A stretch of DNA of 64,000 bases, taken from positions 2,418,001-2,482,000 of the forward strand of contig NZ_LT607754.1 in assembly GCF_900090285.1 (NCBI RefSeq), given 5' to 3'. The notes under the pieces were generated by a model. It was not told the origin of the DNA, did not search any database, and worked only from the letters and a program-made list of their open reading frames with translations. This stretch comes from Micromonospora inositola. GTDB taxonomy: Bacteria; Actinomycetota; Actinomycetes; Mycobacteriales; Micromonosporaceae. The position numbers and the translations under genes were made by a program. This document shows positions 51,142 through 59,152 of this stretch, one piece after another; the stretch's first letter is position 1, and each line of letters starts with the position of its first letter.

Positions 51142-52322
51142 GGGTGGCCGAGGCCTGGCGGGTGGCGCTGGACGCGCTGCGGGCCAACCGGATGCGCAGC
51201 GCCCTGACCATGCTCGGCGTGATCATCGGGGTGGCCTCGGTGGTGCTGCTGGTCGCCATCGGCACCGGCACCAAGCAGAAGGTCGAACAGCAGGTCGAGG
51301 GGCTCGGCTCCAACCTGCTGCTGGTGGTGCCCGGCAGGATCGACGTGGGCACCGCCCCGGTGGTCTCGCCGCTGACGCTGAAGGACGTCGACGCGGTCTC
51401 CCGGGTGGTCGGCGACCCCGGCCGGGTGGCCGTCACCATCGCCTCCGGGGCCACCGCGCGGGCCGGCAACCGGTCGGACTTCACCACCGTGCAGGGGGTG
51501 CTGGAGAACACCCCGACGGTCTTCACCCGGTCACTGGCCCGGGGCCGCTACCTCACCGGGGCGGACGTGGACACCAGCCGTCGGGTGGCGGTGCTCGGCT
51601 CGTCCGTCGCGAAGGCGCTCTTCCCCGACCGGGATCCGCTCGGCCAGCAGGTCGCGCTGGCCGGCGTGCGGTTCCGGGTCATCGGCGTCTTCGCGCCGCT
51701 CGGGCAGAGTCTCGGGGTGGACCGGGACGACGAGGTGCACGTGCCGGTGACCGCGGCGCAGCGGCTCTGGGGCACCCAGCGCATCGACGGCATCGCGGTG
51801 AAGGCGCCGGACCGGGAGCGGATCGGCGAGCTGGGCGACCGGATCGTCGCCGAGCTGACCCGGCGACACCCGGACACCGAGTTCAGCGCCGTCACCCAGC
51901 AGCAGATCCTCGGCGTGCTGGGCGACATCCTCGGCGTGCTCACCGGCGTGCTGGCCGCCATCGCCGGCATCTCGCTGCTCGTCGGCGGGGTCGGGGTCTC
52001 CAACATCATGCTGGTGTCGGTCCGCGAACGGACCCGGGAGATCGGCCTGCGCAAGGCCGTCGGCGCCCGGCCCCGGGACATCGGCGTGCAGTTCCTGCTG
52101 GAGGCGGTGCTGCTCACCGCCATCGGCGGGCTGACCGGGATGGCGCTCGGCGTGGGCGGCGCGCTGCTGGTCGACGCTGTCTCGCCGATCCCGGCCGCGA
52201 TCACCTGGTGGTCGCTGGCGCTCGCCTTCGGGGTCTCCGCCGCCGTCGGCATCGTCTTCGGGGTGGTCCCGGCCCAGCGGGCCGGCCGCCTCGACCCGGT
52301 GGTGGCGCTGCACGCCGAGTGA
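51138..52322 (+). CDS. MacB-type ABC transporter permease
   Basis: A 394-residue permease with an N-terminal TM (MRSALTMLGVIIGVASVVLL), a large extracytoplasmic MacB_PCD domain (about residues 45-260) and three C-terminal TMs forming the FtsX domain (LLVGGVGVSNIMLVSVRERT, then REIGLRKAVGARPRDIGVQF). Such transporters act by mechanotransmission with the MacA-like adaptor. The substrate may be a peptide, antibiotic or lipid. GTG 51138 overlaps the ATPase stop. Confidence 0.9.
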   Translation: MRVAEAWRVALDALRANRMRSALTMLGVIIGVASVVLLVAIGTGTKQKVEQQVEGLGSNLLLVVPGRIDVGTAPVVSPLTLKDVDAVSRVVGDPGRVAVTIASGATARAGNRSDFTTVQGVLENTPTVFTRSLARGRYLTGADVDTSRRVAVLGSSVAKALFPDRDPLGQQVALAGVRFRVIGVFAPLGQSLGVDRDDEVHVPVTAAQRLWGTQRIDGIAVKAPDRERIGELGDRIVAELTRRHPDTEFSAVTQQQILGVLGDILGVLTGVLAAIAGISLLVGGVGVSNIMLVSVRERTREIGLRKAVGARPRDIGVQFLLEAVLLTAIGGLTGMALGVGGALLVDAVSPIPAAITWWSLALAFGVSAAVGIVFGVVPAQRAGRLDPVVALHAE

Positions 52323-52335
52323 GGTCGGGTGGGCG

Positions 52336-52405
52336 GTCCCGGCAACGGGACGAGGCGCCCATCGGGGAGGAAAACACCAGGTCAACGCCGGGGAAACCTC
52401 GTCCC
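52336..52405 (+). other. Two mutually exclusive hairpins after the exporter operon
   Basis: Hairpin 1: GTCCCG (52336-52341) with CGGGAC (52346-52351). Hairpin 2: GGGACGAGG (52347-52355) with CCTCGTCCC (52397-52405). Both need the shared GGGAC bases. The 220-bp gap to 52543 contains no ORF; TACC-GTACT-GGTA at about 52455-52469 is another small palindrome. Confidence 0.45.
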
Positions 52406-52542
52406 ACCCATGATCAGTTGCAGGAAGGGATCGCGCCGGTCACAGCCGTCCCGCTACCGTACTGGTAACACGCGCGTTGCCCGTCCTGGCGGGAGCTCCC
52501 GTCCGGTGGCACGCGCCGGGCACGGGAATGGGTCGGTGAGCC

Positions 52543-52752
52543 ATGGCCGCGTCGCAGTCCGACGGTCGACTGTCGGATGTCAGGTTCCTGACCGTCGCCG
52601 AGGTGGCGACGGTCATGCGGGTCTCCAAGATGACGGTCTACCGTCTCGTGCACAGCGGTGACCTGACCGCGGTACGGGTGGGCCGGTCGTTCCGGGTGCC
52701 CGAACACGCCGTGCACGAGTATCTCCGGGGCGCGTTTCAGGAAACCGCCTGA
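52543..52752 (+). CDS. Excisionase/MerR-type small HTH protein (Rv0500A-like)
   Basis: A 69-residue winged-HTH protein: FLTVAEVATVMRVSKMTVYR, then LVHSGDLTAVRVGRSFRVPE, HAVHEYLRGAF. It is related to BldC-type regulators and sits next to bS22, as Rv0500A does. Streptomyces carries an equivalent small regulator here (BdtA, recalled). It is not associated with any integrase, so a chromosomal regulatory role is more likely than excision. Confidence 0.83.
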   Translation: MAASQSDGRLSDVRFLTVAEVATVMRVSKMTVYRLVHSGDLTAVRVGRSFRVPEHAVHEYLRGAFQETA

Positions 52753-52794
52753 CGCACCGCCGAGTGCGACGTAACGGGCATCGACGGGGGCGCG

Positions 52795-52824
52795 TTGGTC
52801 CTGCTGACGCACTCCGGCTACCCT
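52795..52824 (+). promoter_or_regulatory. Promoter of the bS22 gene
   Basis: TTGGTC (52795-52800), 18-bp spacer, TACCCT (52819-52824). It predicts a leader of about 130 nt before ATG 52964, with room for autoregulatory structure. Confidence 0.5.
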
Positions 52825-52963
52825 GGACCCCGACCGTGACCGCACCCTGGTGCGCCCTGCCCACCACGCTGGTCCGGTCCGTTGTCCGCAAGCGGTCACC
52901 GACGCCACCCGCGGTGGTGTCTCCCGGTCCGCCCCGCACGTTGCATCGAAAGGCTGTCGTCGT

Positions 52964-53065
52964 ATGGGCTCGGTGGTCAAGAAGCGCCGCAAGCGCATGG
53001 CTAAGAAGAAGCACCGCAAGCTGCTGCGCAAGACCCGCGTCCAGCGTCGCCGTCTCGGCAAGTGA
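52964..53065 (+). CDS. 30S ribosomal protein bS22 (AURKAIP1/COX24 domain)
   Basis: A 33-residue, extremely basic protein starting [20 protein letters not shown] and ending VQRRRLGK. It is nearly identical to the mycobacterial Rv0500B-type peptide identified in mycobacterial ribosome structures as bS22, near the decoding centre. GAAAGG lies about 9 nt before ATG 52964. The longer in-frame ORF from 52850 adds an unrelated leader and is rejected. Confidence 0.9.
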   Translation: MGSVVKKRRKRMAKKKHRKLLRKTRVQRRRLGK

Positions 53066-53185
53066 CCGGGGCCGGGCCACGGCCCGGCATCCGGCACCAC
53101 TTGCCAACTGTCGACTCTCGGAGGCTCAGGTGATCAGGCCGCGAACGTCCCGGCTCGATCCCGCCTGCCAGGCAAGGCGCACGAC

Positions 53186-54259
53186 ATGACCCCCGGTGGC
53201 ACCCCAGGTGCTCCGGGGGTCGTCGTCGTGACCGGGGTCGGCCGCTACCTCGGCGCCCACGTCGCCGCCCGGCTCGCCGCCGACCCCCGGATCGAACGGG
53301 TCATCGGCGTCGACCCGGCCACGCCCGGCCCCGAGTTCACCGACCTGCTCGACCGGGTCGAACGGATCCGCCTCGACCTCGACTCGCTCGGCGGCCTCCT
53401 CGCCGACCTCGAGGTCGACGCCGTGGTGCACCTCGCCCTGGTCAGCGCCCCCGACCAGCAGCACGGCGGCCGGGCGGCGATGAAGGAACAGAACGTCATC
53501 GGCACCATGCAGCTGCTCGCCGCCTGCCAGCGGGCGCCCCGGCTGCGCAAGCTCGTGGTCCGCTCGTCCACCGCCGCGTACGGGGCGTCGTTCCGCGACC
53601 CGGCGGTCTTCACCGAGGAGACCGAGCCGCGCGAGGTGCCGCGCGGCGGTTTCGGCCGCGACATCCTCGACATCGAGGGGTACGTCCGCGGTTTCCGCCG
53701 CCGCCGCCCCGACGTCACCGCCACGGTGCTGCGCTTCGCGCCGTTCATCGGCTCCACCGCGGACACCACGCTGACCCGCTATTTCTCCCAGCCGGTGGTG
53801 CCCACCGTCTTCGGCCGCGACCCGCGGCTGCAGTTCGTCCACTTCGACGACGCGCTCGAGGTGCTGCACCGGTCGATCGTCGAGGAGCACCCGGGGACGT
53901 ACAACGTCGCCGGCCCGGGCGTGCTCTCCCTCTCCCAGGCGATCCGCCGGGCCGGCCGGGTGGCCATGCCGGTGCTGGAGCCCGGCCTCTCCGGCGCGGC
54001 GGCGATCGCCCGCAACCTGGGCTTCGGACGCTACGGATTGGACCAGGTCGACCTTTTCGTGCACGGTCGGGTGGTGGACACCACCAGACTGGAACGGGAG
54101 TACGGCTTCACGCCGCGCTCGACCGCCGCCGCGTTCGAGGACTTCATCCGCGCCCACCACGGTGGCGTGGTGGTGAGCCGGGATCAGCTCGCCGCAGCCG
54201 AGCAGCTGGTGCTGGAGGGCATCCGGCAGGTCCGCTCGGCCGTGCGGGAGCGGTCGTGA
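53186..54259 (+). CDS. NAD-dependent epimerase/dehydratase (extended SDR)
   Basis: A 357-residue protein with GVVVVTGVGRYLGAHVAARL (GxxGxxG variant), VIGVDPATPG, and VVHLALVSAPDQQ. The catalytic region is RSSTAAYGASF with no clear YxxxK; DILDIEGYVRG stands near that position. It matches Rv0501-type proteins annotated GalE-like; the sugar specificity is unproven and the weak YxxxK argues for caution. Overlaps the acyltransferase GTG by 4 bp. Confidence 0.75.
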   Translation: MTPGGTPGAPGVVVVTGVGRYLGAHVAARLAADPRIERVIGVDPATPGPEFTDLLDRVERIRLDLDSLGGLLADLEVDAVVHLALVSAPDQQHGGRAAMKEQNVIGTMQLLAACQRAPRLRKLVVRSSTAAYGASFRDPAVFTEETEPREVPRGGFGRDILDIEGYVRGFRRRRPDVTATVLRFAPFIGSTADTTLTRYFSQPVVPTVFGRDPRLQFVHFDDALEVLHRSIVEEHPGTYNVAGPGVLSLSQAIRRAGRVAMPVLEPGLSGAAAIARNLGFGRYGLDQVDLFVHGRVVDTTRLEREYGFTPRSTAAAFEDFIRAHHGGVVVSRDQLAAAEQLVLEGIRQVRSAVRERS

Positions 54260-55455
54260 CCGGCAAGGACGAGCGGCGCGAGGGCCGGTACGGCGTACCG
54301 CTGAAGGTGGCCGGGCCGGACGCGGAGCCGGCGCGGCGCAACGGACACCACCGGACGACGGCGGCCGCCGTCGACCCCCCGGCGACGACGGACGAGCCGG
54401 ACACCGCGGCGACGGACGAGCCGGACACCGCGGCGACGGACGAGCCGGACACGGCCCCGACGGACGAGCCGGACACGGCCGCGACGGACGAGCCGTCCGT
54501 CGTGGCGGACCAACCGACCGGCGGCCCGGACCCGGCGCCGGCCGAGCCGGTCGGGACGACGCCGGACGACAACGGGGCGGTGGTGCCGGCCGGGCCGGCG
54601 GTGCCGGACCGGCGGGACCACTGGGACCGCCGGGTCGCGGGCGGGCTGGCCTTCCTGCGGCGACGGCTCTCCGGCGACTACGAGGTCGACGAGTTCGGTT
54701 TCGACCCCGACCTCACCGACGCCGTGTTCCACCCGCTGGTCCGGCTGCTCTACCGGGACTGGTTCCGCACCGAGGTCGGCGGCCTGGAGAACGTGCCGGC
54801 CGACGGGCCCGCCCTGGTGGTCGGCAACCACTCCGGCACGGTGGCGCTGGACGCGCTGATCCTCTCCGCCGCCCTGCACGACCAGCACCCGGCGCGCCGC
54901 TACCTGCGGCTGCTCGGCGCCGACCTGGTCTTCCGGATGCCGGTGGTCTCCGAGATCGCGCGCAAGACCGGGGGCACGGTCGCCTGCAGCCCGGACGCCG
55001 AGCGGCTGCTCGGCAACGGCGAGCTGGTCGGCGTCTTCCCGGAGGGCTTCAAGGGCGTCGGCAAGCTCTACTCCGACCGCTACAAGCTCCAGCGGTTCGG
55101 CCGGGGCGGCTTCGTCTCGGCGGCGCTGCGTACCGGCACCCCGATCGTGCCGGTGGCGATCGTCGGTGGCGAGGAGATCTATCCGATGCTCGCCGACATC
55201 AAGCCCCTCGCCCGGCTGCTCAAACTGCCCTACTTTCCGGTCACGCCGACGTTCCCGTGGCTCGGGCCGCTGGGCATGGTGCCGCTGCCGAGCAAGTGGC
55301 TGATCGAGTTCTGCCCGCCGATTCCCACCGCGCACCTGACCGACTCGGCCGACGACCCGCTGGTCGTCTTCAACCTCGCCGACCAGGTGCGGGAGACCAT
55401 CCAGCAGACCCTGCACCGGCTCCTCGAACGACGCCCCGACCCGTTCGGTCCCTGA
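54256..55455 (+). CDS. PlsC-like 1-acylglycerol-phosphate acyltransferase with repeat-rich N-terminus
   Basis: A 399-residue protein. Residues 1-120 are hydrophilic and contain DEPDTAAT repeats. The acyltransferase domain has LVVGNHSGTVALDALILSAA (NHSG-x4-D, variant of HX4D), GADLVFRMPVVSEIARKTGG, VGVFPEGFKGVGKLYSDRYK (FPEG) and IVPVAIVGGEEIYPML. It acylates lysophosphatidic acid or related lipids at the membrane. It is syntenic with Rv0502. Confidence 0.82.
   Translation: MTGKDERREGRYGVPLKVAGPDAEPARRNGHHRTTAAAVDPPATTDEPDTAATDEPDTAATDEPDTAPTDEPDTAATDEPSVVADQPTGGPDPAPAEPVGTTPDDNGAVVPAGPAVPDRRDHWDRRVAGGLAFLRRRLSGDYEVDEFGFDPDLTDAVFHPLVRLLYRDWFRTEVGGLENVPADGPALVVGNHSGTVALDALILSAALHDQHPARRYLRLLGADLVFRMPVVSEIARKTGGTVACSPDAERLLGNGELVGVFPEGFKGVGKLYSDRYKLQRFGRGGFVSAALRTGTPIVPVAIVGGEEIYPMLADIKPLARLLKLPYFPVTPTFPWLGPLGMVPLPSKWLIEFCPPIPTAHLTDSADDPLVVFNLADQVRETIQQTLHRLLERRPDPFGP
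54391..54495 (+). repeat. 24-bp in-frame tandem repeat
   Basis: Four full units (54391, 54415, 54439, 54463) and a partial fifth start GACGAGCCGGACAC. Each encodes DEPDTAAT or DEPDTAPT. Confidence 0.8.
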
Positions 55456-55470
55456 GGGGACGCGCCGCCG

Positions 55471-56346
55471 TCAGGGGGTCCGGCGGCGGCGGTGCACCGC
55501 GAGGCCGGCGGAGACCGCCCCGGCGACCAGCCCGGCGGCGGCCGTGGACGGTACGGCGATCTTGACCGCGCGACGGCCGGTGCGGAAGTCCCGGACGTCC
55601 CAGCCACGCTCGCGGGCCTGCCGGAGCAGGGCGGGGTCCGGGTTGACCGCCACCGGGTGCCCCACTGTGGAGAGCATCGGCAGGTCGTTGGCGGAGTCGC
55701 TGTACGCCGCGCAGCGGGCCAGGTCCAGCCCCTCGACCGCGGCGAGCTGGGTCACCGCCTCGGCCTTGGCCGGCCCGTGCATGAGGTCGCCGACCAGCCG
55801 CCCGGTGTACGCCCCGTCGACCACCTCGGCCACCGTCCCGATCGCGCCGGTCAGGTCGAGCCGGGCGGCGATCACCCGGCCGATCTCCACCGGGGCGGCG
55901 CTGACCAGCCAGACCCGCTGGCCGCCGTCCAGGTGGCGTTGGGCCAGCTTGCGGGTGCCTGCCCAGATCCGCGGGGCCATCAGCTCGTCGAAGATCTCGT
56001 CGGCGAGCCGCTCGACGTCGGCCACCCGCCAACCCTGGATGAAGGCGAGCGCGGCCTCCTTGGCCTGCGACATGTCCCCGGCGTGCTCGGTGGCGAGCAG
56101 CCGGAACTTCGCCTGCTGCCAGGCGAACCGAGCCAGGTCACCGGTGGTGAAGTACTTGCGGGCGGCCAGCCCGCGGGCGAACCAGTAGATCGAGGCGCCC
56201 TGCATCATCGTGTTGTCGACGTCGAAGAAGGCCGCCGCGGTGGGGTCGGGCGTGGGGGTGGCCGGCGGCGCCTGCTCGGTCTCCGACCAGCCGGCGGTGT
56301 GGCCGTGGACGTCGGTGCTGACCGTGACCTTTCGGGTGCGGGCCAC
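55471..56346 (-). CDS. HAD-IB hydrolase (SerB1-like)
   Basis: A 291-residue HAD protein with motif I AAFFDVDNTMMQGASIYWFA (DxDxT), motif II WLVSAAPVEIG, motif III Lys in MHGPAKAEAV, and motif IV AAYSDSANDLPML. A C-terminal hydrophobic segment (TAAAGLVAGAVSAGLAV) followed by HRRRR suggests membrane tethering. Annotated SerB1 in mycobacteria (Rv0505c), but phosphoserine specificity is not shown. GTG 56346 has GGAGGAGG 4 nt upstream. Confidence 0.82.
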   Translation of the reverse strand: MARTRKVTVSTDVHGHTAGWSETEQAPPATPTPDPTAAAFFDVDNTMMQGASIYWFARGLAARKYFTTGDLARFAWQQAKFRLLATEHAGDMSQAKEAALAFIQGWRVADVERLADEIFDELMAPRIWAGTRKLAQRHLDGGQRVWLVSAAPVEIGRVIAARLDLTGAIGTVAEVVDGAYTGRLVGDLMHGPAKAEAVTQLAAVEGLDLARCAAYSDSANDLPMLSTVGHPVAVNPDPALLRQARERGWDVRDFRTGRRAVKIAVPSTAAAGLVAGAVSAGLAVHRRRRTP

Positions 56347-56465
56347 GCGACCTCCTCCGCTTGACGACCGCGACACGTGCTCCACGGCGAGAGTAGCCGG
56401 ACACCGGTGACGGCCGGTCGTATGTGCGGAGAACTGTGGCGTGGACGGCTGCCGCGCCGGCCGGG

Positions 56466-57344
56466 TCAGCGTCCGCCGGGGCAGGTGCCCGGGGCGGGAC
56501 CCAGCGCGTCGCTGGCGGTGGGCGTCGGCAGCCCGCAGGCGATCGCCGCGCGAAGCGCCTCGGAGCGCTTGCGTACGGCGTCGAGCAGGGCGAGGGAGCG
56601 CCCGGTGCGGTCCCGTTCGACGTGGTCGGTCCGGTCGAGCAGCCCGCTGACCGCCCGGCGCTGGCCGGTGACGAAGACGTTGACCGCGTCCAGGCCGGCC
56701 GGGTCGGACCGCTGCGTCGCGACGGTGGTGAGCAGCCGTACGCCCTGACGGGTGTCCGCGTCCATGTCGTCGAGAACGGCGCTGAACCCGATCCGGTCGT
56801 CGCGTACCGTGGCGGCCTCGTCGAGCCGGGTCCGGGCGAAGTCGAGGAAGAGCTGGCCGCGGCTGATGTCCGAGCTGGCCAGGGCGAGCTGGGCGCGCTC
56901 GGTGGAGCGCTTCATGCCGTAGAGCGCGTCGCCGGGCAGCGCGTTCTCGCTGGCGGCGGAGATGCCGGAGAGGGCGACGGCCCCCGCGGCGATGCCGACC
57001 AGGATCGCGCCCCGGGCGCGGGCCCGCCGGGCGGTGACCGCCGGCAGGAGCGAGCCGCGGGTCCCGGTGCCGGCCGCCGCGGCGGTCTGGGTGTTCGCCG
57101 CCGCCGGGGCGCCGATGCCTTCCCGCTCGGCGGTGGCCACCAGCATCGCCCGGAGCCCGGTGCGGAACTCCGTGCCGACCTCGACGTCGGGTCGGCCGGC
57201 GGTGAGCCGCTGGCCGACCGCGACGAGCGTGGCGAGTTCGTCGTCGACCCGGGAGCGCATGTGGTGACGTCGGCCGCCGTTGGCCTCGTCGAGGAGCTGT
57301 GCGAAGCGCTCGGCGCGCCGACGGGAGAAGAGGTCGCTGTCCAC
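56466..57344 (-). CDS. rsbN: RsbN-like anti-sigma factor with DUF5667 domain
   Basis: A 292-residue protein immediately downstream of the bldN-like gene on the same strand. Residues 1-75 are a helical sigma-binding-type region (SRRRAERFAQLLDEANGGRR). A single membrane span follows (AILVGIAAGAVALSGISAAS). The extracytoplasmic DUF5667 domain starts NALPGDALYGMKRSTERAQL. In Streptomyces RsbN is the membrane-bound anti-sigma of BldN, encoded in the same place. GTG 57344 has GGAGG 8 nt upstream. Confidence 0.75.
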   Translation of the reverse strand: MDSDLFSRRRAERFAQLLDEANGGRRHHMRSRVDDELATLVAVGQRLTAGRPDVEVGTEFRTGLRAMLVATAEREGIGAPAAANTQTAAAAGTGTRGSLLPAVTARRARARGAILVGIAAGAVALSGISAASENALPGDALYGMKRSTERAQLALASSDISRGQLFLDFARTRLDEAATVRDDRIGFSAVLDDMDADTRQGVRLLTTVATQRSDPAGLDAVNVFVTGQRRAVSGLLDRTDHVERDRTGRSLALLDAVRKRSEALRAAIACGLPTPTASDALGPAPGTCPGGR

Positions 57345-57501
57345 CGCAGGCACCTCCTCTCGCTGGTCACGGCCGGTGCGGCCGTATTCGTCAGCAGCGA
57401 CCGGTGGCAGCGTGACGCCGACGGGCGACCAGGTTGGTCGACCGTGCCCGCCGGACCGGGTGGCCCGGGGGACGCCGGGACAACCACTGGTCGCACCCGG
57501 A

Positions 57502-57530
57502 GAAACGGTTCGCGCCGGGTGGCGGTTACG
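57502..57530 (-). promoter_or_regulatory. BldN-type ECF promoter candidate for rsbN
   Basis: On the minus strand CGTAAC (57530-57525), 17-bp spacer, CGTTTC (57507-57502). The recalled BldN consensus is CGTAAC-N16-CGTTGA. It lies about 155 bp before the rsbN start, inside the 290-bp bldN-rsbN gap. Confidence 0.4.
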
Positions 57531-57631
57531 GGGCCGGCGGAGGCGAAATCACGAAGAGTGATCGTCGTCACGGAGGGGTGGCGCCGCGTGCCCGCCTGCG
57601 GTAGGGGGCGGGCCAGCGCGAACCACGTCTC

Positions 57632-58606
57632 TCAGGGCTGGAAGCCGTCCGGCAGCAGTCGGGCCAGAGCCCGCACCGCCCGGTACTGCAGCGCCTTGAT
57701 CGCACCCTCGTTCTTGCCCATCGCGCGGGCGGTCTCGGCCACGGAGAAGCCCTGCAGGAAGCGGAGCACGATGCACTCCTGCTGCTCCGGGTTGAGCTGC
57801 TTGACCGCGGTGAGCAGGGCGACGTTGGTGATGTGCTCGACGACCGCGGCCTCCGGGCTGCCCTCCGGCCCGCGGTCCTCCCGGTCGGCGTCGAGCACGT
57901 CGCCGGTGGTGACCTCGAGGCGGTAGCGGCCGGACTTGAAGTGGTCGGCGACCAGGTTGCGGGCGATGGTGACCAGCCAGGCGCCGAGGTCCCGGCCCTG
58001 CCAGGTGAAGCTTCCGATCCGCTTGAGCGCCCGGAGGAAGGTGTCGGAGGTCAGGTCCTCGGCCAGCTGCCGGTTGCCGACCCGGAAGTAGACGAACCGG
58101 AAGACGGTGTCGACGTACCGGTCATAGATCAGGCCGAAGGCCTCGGCCTCGCCGGCCTGGGCCCGCTCGACCAGGGTCCAGACCTCGGTGGCCGGGTCCG
58201 ACGGGTCGGGGCGGCTCGGGAAGCCGGTGGCGGGGGCCGGCGCGGCGGGTACCGCGGGCAGCACGGCCGTGTCCGCGGCCGGCACCGCCGGCAGGACGGC
58301 CGTCTCGGTGGTCGACGGGTCGGCGGGCGGCGGCATCTCCGCGTTCCGGCGGCCCTGCGCGGGCATGGTCGGGCGGGACGGCGCGCCGACCCGGCTCGCG
58401 TTGCCAGCCGGCAGTGCCGGTCGGGGCGGGGCCTCGTTGTGGTGCGGGCGGTTGCGGACCCGACGCGCGCCATCGCCGCGGACGGCGAGGCCCCATGAGC
58501 CCTCCGCCGCGCCGCGCGGCGTCTGCTCCAGCCGCTCGTTGACCGGCGTCCTCGGTGTCGGACCGGTCAGGCCGGCCGGCCGCTCTGCGTAACCGAAGGT
58601 GGTCAC
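57632..58606 (-). CDS. bldN: BldN-like ECF sigma factor with long N-terminal extension
   Basis: A 324-residue sigma factor. Residues 1-125 are Pro/Ala-rich, including the repeat TAVLPAVPAAD/TAVLPAVPAAP. Sigma2 spans about 128-200 (FRFVYFRVGNRQLAEDLTSD, TFLRALKRIGSFTWQGRDLG) and sigma4 about 250-320 (LLTAVKQLNPEQQECIVLRF, LQGFSVAETARAMGKNEGAI). The FTWQGRDLGAWLVTIARNLV stretch is that of Streptomyces BldN, which drives aerial development. GTG 58606 has GGGGAGG 4 nt upstream and overlaps the stop of a small ORF. Confidence 0.85.
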   Translation of the reverse strand: MTTFGYAERPAGLTGPTPRTPVNERLEQTPRGAAEGSWGLAVRGDGARRVRNRPHHNEAPPRPALPAGNASRVGAPSRPTMPAQGRRNAEMPPPADPSTTETAVLPAVPAADTAVLPAVPAAPAPATGFPSRPDPSDPATEVWTLVERAQAGEAEAFGLIYDRYVDTVFRFVYFRVGNRQLAEDLTSDTFLRALKRIGSFTWQGRDLGAWLVTIARNLVADHFKSGRYRLEVTTGDVLDADREDRGPEGSPEAAVVEHITNVALLTAVKQLNPEQQECIVLRFLQGFSVAETARAMGKNEGAIKALQYRAVRALARLLPDGFQP

Positions 58607-58758
58607 CGGGCCTCCCCGATCCGCGCGGTGCGCGGCCGCACCGGTTGCCGCGGCGTCGCGGCGGGACCGGGTACGCCCCGGTCGGGCAGGGCCGGTCCGG
58701 GACGTGCCGACGGGCGGCAGATCCCCTTGAGGTGCTGGTCCAATGCGCTCACAGGCAC
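58603..58758 (-). CDS. Small ORF (51 aa) translationally coupled to bldN
   Basis: GTG 58758 has a perfect GAGGAGG 5 nt upstream. The ORF encodes 51 residues (MPVSALDQHLKGICRPSARP at the start, TARIGEAR at the end), rich in Pro and Arg, with one Cys. Its TGA overlaps the bldN GTG (GTGA). About 84% of its third codon positions are G or C. No family recognised. It could be a coupling leader peptide or a small regulatory protein. It is absent from the frame used by bldN. Confidence 0.6.
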   Translation of the reverse strand: MPVSALDQHLKGICRPSARPGPALPDRGVPGPAATPRQPVRPRTARIGEAR

Positions 58759-58819
58759 GGGGGCCTCCTCGGGCTGAGGGGTGTCGACTCACGGCAAATG
58801 GGGTGAGCCGACCCGAGTG

Positions 58820-58825
58820 ATGATA
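58820..58825 (-). promoter_or_regulatory. -10 element upstream of the small ORF-bldN unit
   Basis: TATCAT on the minus strand, giving a leader of about 55 nt before GTG 58758. No convincing -35 was found. Confidence 0.4.
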
Positions 58826-59138
58826 GGGCCAACGTCACCCGCGCGTGGCAAGTCCGTTACACAGGGCGGAAGTATTTCCCTCCCTGTCGCACGAATGGCG
58901 GACCGGTTGTCCGTCGTGTGCGGTTGACTTTGCCGGCGGAGACTGGTCCGGAGTGGAAAGTCCTGGTCGGAGCGATTCCGGCCCGCCCTTCGGCGTGTCG
59001 CGCTGTCGCTTCCGGTGCGGGCGCCGGCGGTCCTGGGGGGAGGAGTCCGGTGTCCCCTCGCCGGTCCCGTCCGGGGGACCGGACGGGCCGCCCCGACGTA
59101 CGGACGCGTGGGCATGGCCGGCCGGCCCGCCGCTGTGC
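58826..59138. other. Intergenic region between bldN and the acyl-CoA ligase
   Basis: About 310 bp. TTGACT at about 58924 could be a -35 element. GTCCGG and CCGGAC half-sites recur near 59050-59090. No ORF of its own was recognised. Confidence 0.35.
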
Positions 59139-59144
59139 CAGACT
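59139..59144 (+). promoter_or_regulatory. -10 element of the acyl-CoA ligase gene
   Basis: CAGACT, 8 nt before GTG 59153. Confidence 0.4.
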
Positions 59145-59152
59145 CAGCCACC

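Noticed and set aside
52543..52752. Excisionase as a sign of an integrated element
   Set aside because: No integrase, attachment-site repeats or mobile genes nearby; the small HTH gene is part of a conserved chromosomal block.
52850..53065. 71-residue version of the bS22 protein
   Set aside because: Residues before MGSVVKKRR have no homology and lack a ribosome-binding site; known bS22 is 33 residues.
57632..58792. 386-residue BldN starting at GTG 58792
   Set aside because: No ribosome-binding site there, whereas GTG 58606 has GGGGAGG and the upstream segment has a better supported ORF in another frame.
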